Source of the DNA: an uncultured bacterium
GTDB taxonomy: Bacteria; Verrucomicrobiota; Kiritimatiellia; RFP12; UBA1067
Length of the DNA: 46,486 bases
Direction of reading: 5' to 3'
Assembly: GCA_902799955.1 (NCBI GenBank)
Contig: CADCCQ010000044.1
Location: forward strand, 1-46,486
The notes below the pieces were generated by a model. The model was not told the DNA's origin and searched no databases. It saw only the letters and a program-made list of their open reading frames with translations. The translations under genes were made by a program, and so were the position numbers. This document shows, piece by piece, positions 42,639-46,486 of the stretch (the stretch's first letter is position 1; each line of letters starts with the position of its first letter).

Positions 42639-43223
42639 ATGGAAGTAGATGTGAAATCTGCAGTGGCCGAGATAGAGTCCACAACCGACCTGCTCGAGCG
42701 TGCGCTCAAGCTGTCTGGTCTTGTCACAACGTTGTTCCAGCGGCGCGGGTTCCCGTTGGTCGTTGTTGGTGGTAGCGCGGTGGAGTTTTATACCGAGGGT
42801 GGTTACATGTCTGGCGACATTGACTTTTGTCGCAGATCGCTGAACGCAATTCCGCCGCGTGTCATGCAGGAGGTCATAGCCGAGCTTGGTGGGAAGGGCG
42901 TGTCGCGTAGCTGGATCGTCTGCGGTCTCTGTGTCGATTTCCTTGGGCTGTTGGAGTGTGAAACATCATTGCCTATGCGAGAGCTGGAGACGCCTTATGG
43001 CGTGGTGAGGATGATTCCGCCGGAGCTTGCGCTTGTTGAGCGTGTGCTTATCGCCAACTATCCGCCGTCGCAGGAGTTGGCGGTTACGGCCCGGAAGATG
43101 ATGGTGGCGGCATTGAATGATCAGAACTTCGACTGGTCTGAGGCGGAAAGACTTGCGGCATTGCCCGATTTCGGCGTTCTGGCGGAACTGCGTGCGTTGA
43201 AGGAGGAGGTGTCCCGTGGCTGA
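42639..43223 (+). CDS. nucleotidyltransferase-fold protein (AbiEii/DUF6036-like)
   Basis: The start is uncertain: ATGs at 42606, 42612 and 42639 are in frame. 42639 (MEVDVKSAVAEIEST) is preferred because the -10-like element overlaps the earlier codons. The 194-residue product has a helical N-terminus, then FPLVVVGGSAVEFYTEGGYMSGDIDFC, the GGS...D.D pattern of minimal nucleotidyltransferases such as AbiEii-type toxins. A C-terminal RKMMVAALNDQNFDWSEAERLAALPDFGVLAELRALKEE helical part follows. The gene is more AT-rich and uses codons differently from its neighbours, suggesting transfer. It overlaps a small gene by 8 nt, so this could be a two-gene toxin-antitoxin-like or housekeeping tRNA-modification unit. 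Function is not established. Confidence 0.75.
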   Translation: MEVDVKSAVAEIESTTDLLERALKLSGLVTTLFQRRGFPLVVVGGSAVEFYTEGGYMSGDIDFCRRSLNAIPPRVMQEVIAELGGKGVSRSWIVCGLCVDFLGLLECETSLPMRELETPYGVVRMIPPELALVERVLIANYPPSQELAVTARKMMVAALNDQNFDWSEAERLAALPDFGVLAELRALKEEVSRG

Positions 43224-43413
43224 CGGCGATGAACGCAGTGTGATCCGCATGACTTGGGACGAATGGCGAGCTTCCCGCGCCGCGAAGCGTGCGGTGCTTG
43301 CGGAGAAAGGCCTTGCCGCGCCGTCGCGCCGTACGACTGCGCGCGTGGAAGCTCGCGCGGCCTTGCGGGCGTTCACCGCTGCAACGTGTGATGCGGCAGG
43401 AAGTGGCGAGTAA
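43216..43413 (+). CDS. small protein partnered with the nucleotidyltransferase
   Basis: A 65-codon frame starts at GTG 43216 inside the end of the previous gene, with GGAGGAGGTG as ribosome site. The product (ADGDERSVIRMTWDEWRASRAAKRAVLAEKG...) is Arg/Ala-rich and helical. The last ~23 codons lie in the 245-bp direct repeat, and the same C-terminal peptide (ARAEARAALRAFTAATCDAAGSGE) is encoded again in copy 2 without this start. The original C-terminus may therefore have been replaced. I do not recognise the family. Confidence 0.5.
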   Translation: MADGDERSVIRMTWDEWRASRAAKRAVLAEKGLAAPSRRTTARVEARAALRAFTAATCDAAGSGE

Positions 43414-43585
43414 ATCTGATATGAAGACGGCAGAACGTATGACAAACCTCGCCTCCATTCTGCTGGCGACATTCGCGCTTGCTGCGACTGCCATCGGCGC
43501 TCCCCGCCCGTACGCGGTACGTCCTGATAGAGATTGACGACACCTCCCCCAACAAGCTCGCCTCCATCGAGGAGGTCGAGATACA
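43341..43585. repeat. 245-bp direct repeat, copy 1
   Basis: About 97% identical (roughly seven differences) to 45721-45965, same orientation. It contains the tail of one small frame, a signal-peptide start and a short discoidin-like tail. It brackets the esterase-phosphatase pair. Confidence 0.9.
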
Positions 43586-43589
43586 TTAG
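43421..43589 (+). pseudogene. remnant: signal peptide joined out of frame to an F5/8-type-C-like tail
   Basis: ATG 43421 opens MKTAERMTNLASILLATFALAATAIGAPRP, a clear signal peptide, and the frame stops at 43535. In the next frame the sequence continues as RYVLIEIDDTSPNKLASIEEVEIH and ends at TAG 43587. That segment resembles the end of discoidin (F5/8 type C) domains (RYVRIEL...LSLAEVEV). The middle of the gene seems lost. The assignment of the tail is inference. Confidence 0.55.
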
Positions 43590-43620
43590 AACGTGGTACA
43601 AACAAAAAAAGGAGCATAAG

Positions 43621-44394
43621 ATGAAGAAAATCGTTTCGACGGCGGCAATCGCCGCAATGGCTCTCGCGGCATTTGCCGCGCCTGCCGATATTGCAAAGAG
43701 GACGGAGGCCAAGACGTTCGCCGGTGCGAACGGCATGGAGTTTCGCTATCGCTGGGCGGAGAAACTTCCGGACGACGGCTCGAAGGTTCCGCTCGTGATC
43801 TTCCTTCACGGCGCGGGCGAACGTGGCACGAACAACGTCGCGCAGCTAAGGCACGGCGTGGAGGAGCTGCTCAATTGGCTCGACAGGCATGAAAAGGGGT
43901 ATCGACTCGTCGCGGGACAGGTCCCCAGCGGCAAGCGCTGGGTGGAGGTTGACTGGAGCGCAAAGGGCCATGCGATGCCGCAGGAGCCGAGCGAGACGAT
44001 GGCGCTTGAGCTGGCGCTCATCGACAGGCTCCTCTCGGACCAGAGGACCGATGCGCGGCGCGTGTACGTGACGGGGATATCGATGGGCGGCTACGGCACG
44101 TGGGACATCATCTGCCGTCGTCCGCAGCTGTTCGCGGCTGCCATGCCTATCTGCGGCGGCGGCGACACTGCCCAGGCGGCTAAGATTGCCAAGGTGCCGA
44201 TCTGGGTATTCCACGGCTCGGCCGACAGGGCCGTGCCGGTATCCCGTTCGCGGAGCATGGTTTCGGCGCTCTGGGCGGCCGGCTCCAACGCGCACTATCG
44301 CGAATACCCGGATGCGGGGCACAACGTCTGGACGCGGACTTATCGTGACGACGAAGTCCTGAAGTGGTTCTTCTCGCAGAGAAACAAGCGTTAA
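43621..44394 (+). CDS. secreted alpha/beta-hydrolase esterase
   Basis: Start at 43621 (MKKIVSTAAIAAMALAAFAAPA, signal peptide; AAGGAG at 43607-43612). The 257-residue product is a compact alpha/beta hydrolase: oxyanion strand VPLVIFLHGAGERGTNN, nucleophile Ser154 in VTGISMGGYGTWD, acid Asp202 in WVFHGSADRAVP, and His234 in YPDAGHNVW. This matches the predicted-esterase/phospholipase (LpqC, feruloyl-esterase-like) group often found with carbohydrate-active enzymes. Likely substrates are acyl or phenolic esters on glycans, but this is not certain. Next to it, 39 nt downstream, is a secreted tyrosine phosphatase; both lie between two copies of a 245-bp repeat. Confidence 0.88.
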   Translation: MKKIVSTAAIAAMALAAFAAPADIAKRTEAKTFAGANGMEFRYRWAEKLPDDGSKVPLVIFLHGAGERGTNNVAQLRHGVEELLNWLDRHEKGYRLVAGQVPSGKRWVEVDWSAKGHAMPQEPSETMALELALIDRLLSDQRTDARRVYVTGISMGGYGTWDIICRRPQLFAAAMPICGGGDTAQAAKIAKVPIWVFHGSADRAVPVSRSRSMVSALWAAGSNAHYREYPDAGHNVWTRTYRDDEVLKWFFSQRNKR

Positions 44395-44433
44395 GTTCTG
44401 CACGGCTGATAAAACAGGAAAGTGAGACCGGCA

Positions 44434-45693
44434 ATGGGCATGAGAAAACTGACAGCGGTGGCGGTCGTGGTGCTGACGGTAGGCTCGTCGTTGTCAGGCC
44501 GGGCGGCGGTCGTGCCTGTTGCGCCTGCGGGCGGCGAGGTTTTCCAGTTGCTCCCGGAGAAGCAGCGGAAGGTACTGGCAGGGAAGACCCGTGTGGAGCG
44601 TCAGCAGGTACTCAAGGGATTGGATGCCCGGGAGTCGCGCAATTCGTGGCGGCGTCAGCGTCCGCTTGTGCTGAAGTGGAAGACTACGGCGGGCGAAGAC
44701 GGGCCTTGGCGCATAAGGCTCGCGGAGAAATCCGACCTCTCGGACGCGCGGGAACTGTGGCTTGAAAAGGACTGGGCGAAGAAGGGCGCGAAGGACGCCT
44801 CCGGCGCGGAGGCCTGGTCGTATGAAGTGCCGTTCGCGAACCTCGACCTCGGGAAGACCTACTACTGGCAGGTGTGGAGCAACGTGTCGTGTCCCGGGCA
44901 CGACTGCGGCTTCACGTATCCCGACGCGTGCAAGTGCGGGCGGGCGAAGCACGGGAACATTTCGTCCGTGGCACGGTTTGCGACGTCCGCCGAGCCGCCG
45001 CGCTGGATAGAGCTGGAGGGCAAGACGAAGAACGTGCGTGACCTCGGCGGATGGAAGGCTGCCGGCGGACGTCGCGTGCGCACGGGAATGGCATTCCGCG
45101 GACAGGGCCTCAACGAGAACAGCGTTTCAGGACTCGACAGGGGGCGCATCCGCCTGACGGTGGAGGACGTCGCGTACATGACCGGCACGCTCGGCATCAA
45201 GACTGACCTCGATTTGCGCGGGAGCAAGGAGACGGGGCGGCTGGACGCTTCTCCGCTGGGGCAGAGCGTGAGGCTGGTCAAACGTGCCACCACTTCGCCC
45301 TATTATTCGGGGATGTTCCGCACAAGCGGCAAGAAGACGATGGCGGAGAACTTCCGCTTGTTCTGCGAGAGGAAGAACTATCCGATCTACTTCCACTGCA
45401 TCGGCGGGGCGGACCGCACCGGGTCGCTCGCCTACGTGCTGAACGGCGTTCTCGGCGTCGAGAAGGAGGATCTTGAGCGCGACTACGAATCGACGTTCTA
45501 CAATGAAGGGAACATCCCCGGCGTGGAGGATCCGAAGCACGGGCGCGGCACGCAGCATTTTGACGCCGGGTTTGCGAAATACGGCAAGCCGGGCGACGCG
45601 CTTCAGCGCCGGATCGAGCTTTACCTGCTCGACTGCGGCGTGACGGAGGAGGAGATTGCGACGTTCAGGTCCATCATGCTGGAGTTGCCTTGA
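44434..45693 (+). CDS. secreted tyrosine-phosphatase-family protein (Y_phosphatase3 type)
   Basis: Start placed at ATG 44434 (MGMRKLTAVAVVVLTVGSSLSGRAA, signal peptide); a GTG at 44422 is possible. It has 419 residues. The N-terminal part (to ~185, PLVLKWKTTAGEDGPWRIRLAEKSDLSDAR...TYYWQVWSNVSC) resembles a fibronectin-III-like domain, with a Cys-rich loop CPGHDCGFTYPDACKCG. The C-terminal part has KNVRDLGGWKAAGGRRVRTGMAFRGQ and the signature HCIGGADRTGS (Cys322, Arg328), the CX5R loop of DSP/Tyr phosphatases in the Y_phosphatase3 family. Secreted members may act on phosphoinositides, inositol phosphates or phosphoproteins; the substrate here is unknown. Confidence 0.9.
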   Translation: MGMRKLTAVAVVVLTVGSSLSGRAAVVPVAPAGGEVFQLLPEKQRKVLAGKTRVERQQVLKGLDARESRNSWRRQRPLVLKWKTTAGEDGPWRIRLAEKSDLSDARELWLEKDWAKKGAKDASGAEAWSYEVPFANLDLGKTYYWQVWSNVSCPGHDCGFTYPDACKCGRAKHGNISSVARFATSAEPPRWIELEGKTKNVRDLGGWKAAGGRRVRTGMAFRGQGLNENSVSGLDRGRIRLTVEDVAYMTGTLGIKTDLDLRGSKETGRLDASPLGQSVRLVKRATTSPYYSGMFRTSGKKTMAENFRLFCERKNYPIYFHCIGGADRTGSLAYVLNGVLGVEKEDLERDYESTFYNEGNIPGVEDPKHGRGTQHFDAGFAKYGKPGDALQRRIELYLLDCGVTEEEIATFRSIMLELP

Positions 45694-45720
45694 ATACGAG
45701 ACGATCCTCAAGACTAACGC

Positions 45721-45965
45721 GCGCGCGGAAGCTCGCGCGGCCTTGCGGGCGTTCACCGCTGCAACGTGTGATGCGGCAGGAAGTGGCGAGTAAATCTGAT
45801 ATGAAGACGGCAGAACGTATGACAAGTCTCGCCTCCATTCTGCTGGCGACATTCGCGCTTGCTGCGACTGCCATCGGCGCTCCCCGCCCGCACGCGGTAC
45901 GTCCTGATCGAGATTGACGACATCTTCCCCAACAAGCTCGCCTCCATCGAGGAGGTCGAGATACA
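45721..45965. repeat. 245-bp direct repeat, copy 2
   Basis: Second copy of the repeat at 43341-43585, in the same orientation. It begins 27 nt after the phosphatase stop and ends just before a G8 run. Confidence 0.9.
45801..45917 (+). pseudogene. second copy of the signal-peptide remnant
   Basis: The frame MKTAERMTSLASILLATFALAATAIGAPRPHAVRPDRD stops at 45915-45917. As in copy 1, the adjacent frame continues as RYVLIEIDDIFPNKLASIEEVEIQ. The same frame break in both copies shows that it predates the duplication. Confidence 0.55.
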
Positions 45966-45985
45966 AAGCGCCGCGTGGGGGGGGA

Positions 45986-46015
45986 TTGACGAATCATGGA
46001 ATGATGTGCTATAAT
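45986..46015 (+). promoter_or_regulatory. sigma70-type promoter
   Basis: TTGACG (45986-45991), 18 nt, TATAAT (46010-46015), preceded by TG at the extended -10 position. A G8 run (45977-45984) abuts the -35. The transcript would cover the C11 tract and nested palindrome downstream; no well-supported gene follows before the hairpin at 46412. Confidence 0.65.
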
Positions 46016-46161
46016 GCCAACAATCTTCCATCGGGGAACGAATGACTTTAAAAGATAAATCGCAAATGACGCCATTGAAGAGGCATGGAACGGCATCGGA
46101 AACGACGCCGCGTATAACCACGCACAGACGCCCTGTGGCGCGTCCGCGCATGGCGCAAATA

Positions 46162-46172
46162 CCCCCCCCCCC
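46162..46172. repeat. C11 homopolymer tract
   Basis: Eleven Cs in a row, in a stretch with no convincing gene. Such tracts are prone to slippage. Confidence 0.8.
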
Positions 46173-46197
46173 TCACTGCCTGACGGCCACGAGGAAT

Positions 46198-46266
46198 GTT
46201 GCCAATGTGGAATTGTTGCCAGTAACCAATACCCAATACCAATTGGGTATTGGCAACATTGGCAAC
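46198..46266. repeat. nested palindrome
   Basis: Outer arms GTTGCCAATGT (46198-46208) and ACATTGGCAAC (46256-46266) are perfect complements. Inner arms CCAATACCCAAT (46226-46237) and ATTGGGTATTGG (46242-46253) form a perfect 12-bp stem with a 4-nt loop. The stretch is A/T-rich relative to the contig and is followed by ACATTTTC repeats. It resembles a small mobile or REP-type repeat. Confidence 0.85.
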
Positions 46267-46400
46267 TGGCAACATTTTCACATTTTCACATTTCCAACAT
46301 GAGCCGAGAGACGCAGACCGCGCCTCGCGGCCCGCGTTTTTCACACACCCAATCTTCAACAAAGACAAGAAAGGAAGAAAGCCATGGCAACAGGAAAAGC

Positions 46401-46486
46401 ACTCAATGGAAAGCCGTATGCGGGAAATCCGCACGTACGGTTTGACGAGGGGGAAGTCGCATCATGCACCGCAGAAGCTTCGCTTC
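46401..46486 (+). ncRNA. hairpin region resembling the 3' part of a group II intron (partial)
   Basis: CCGTA-TGCGG (46414-46423) pairs with CCGCA (46429-46433) and, past a 2-nt bulge, TACGG (46436-46440). TTTGACGAGGGG follows. From memory, the L. lactis LtrB intron has a very similar element after its reverse transcriptase ORF (GAGCCGTATAC...GTACGTACGGTTC, then a G-rich stretch), and bacterial group II introns often share it. No reverse transcriptase gene lies upstream in the window, so this would be a fragment or an ORF-less intron. The window ends before domain V could be seen. An ATG at 46384 opens a frame through it that I regard as accidental. Confidence 0.4.

Noticed and set aside
41833..42684. 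Minus-strand frame of 283 codons containing SPRNYAAF repeats
   Set aside because: The repeats are the translation of the MITE hairpin cassettes, and the rest is the shadow of the rhamnosidase gene.
46042..46302. Frame of 86 codons after the promoter at 45986-46015
   Set aside because: It has a possible GGGGA ribosome site, but it runs through the C11 tract and the nested palindrome, and its composition is unlike a protein. Not supported as a gene.

Overview
The window looks like one contig from a GC-rich, Gram-negative-type bacterium, most plausibly a gut or rumen member of the PVC group (Kiritimatiellae/Lentisphaerae/Verrucomicrobia-like). The inference rests on many secreted proteins with signal peptides, beta-helix and Gly-rich surface proteins of the autotransporter-associated type, a CotH-family protein, a SUMF1-like protein, polysaccharide-degrading enzymes, a type III glutamine synthetase, and abundant small non-coding repeats. 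I ran no database search; family names come from motifs read in the translations.

Layout. 1-82: tail of an upstream gene. About 140-1708: an IS110-family insertion sequence on the minus strand, with a DEDD transposase and a ~170-nt structured non-coding region upstream of it that fits a bridge RNA. 1762-7743: two large secreted proteins (beta-strand-rich surface protein; CotH domain protein). 7748-7888: first copy of a small MITE-like element with target-site duplication. 7918-25210: a tightly packed unidirectional block starting at a good sigma70 promoter: rpoB, rpoC, hisH, hisF, glnN, fucU, a tricorn-like protease and a caspase/gingipain-like secreted protein. Most neighbours overlap or lie within 50 nt. 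25218-27683: a 7-bp tandem array, a carboxynorspermidine synthase-like gene carrying two in-frame repeat insertions, and an orphan ABC permease. 27743-30808 (minus): secreted thioredoxin-domain protein. 30987-31144: second MITE. 31234-33814: alkaline phosphatase plus YibE/F-like membrane protein. 33913-38372: SUMF1-like protein and a Gly-rich triplicated surface protein, each behind its own promoter. 38570-42230: a two-gene glycoside hydrolase unit (GH67-N-like, GH78 rhamnosidase). 42370-42574: third MITE. 42639-43413: nucleotidyltransferase plus a small protein. 43341-45965: a two-gene cassette (esterase, tyrosine phosphatase) bracketed by a 245-bp direct repeat. 45986-46486: a promoter, homopolymer tract, nested palindrome, and a hairpin resembling the region after the ORF of group II introns.

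How the genes may work together. GlnN supplies glutamine, which HisH splits to feed HisF, and all three sit in one transcription unit with RNA polymerase. FucU, the rhamnosidase and the other hydrolase point to use of fucose- and rhamnose-bearing glycans. The secreted phosphatases, esterase and proteases fit nutrient scavenging outside the cytoplasm. The strongest non-gene signals are the IS110 non-coding RNA, with matching IS ends and a promoter that would only form in the circular element, and the MITE family with 9-10 bp target duplications and interchangeable hairpin cassettes.
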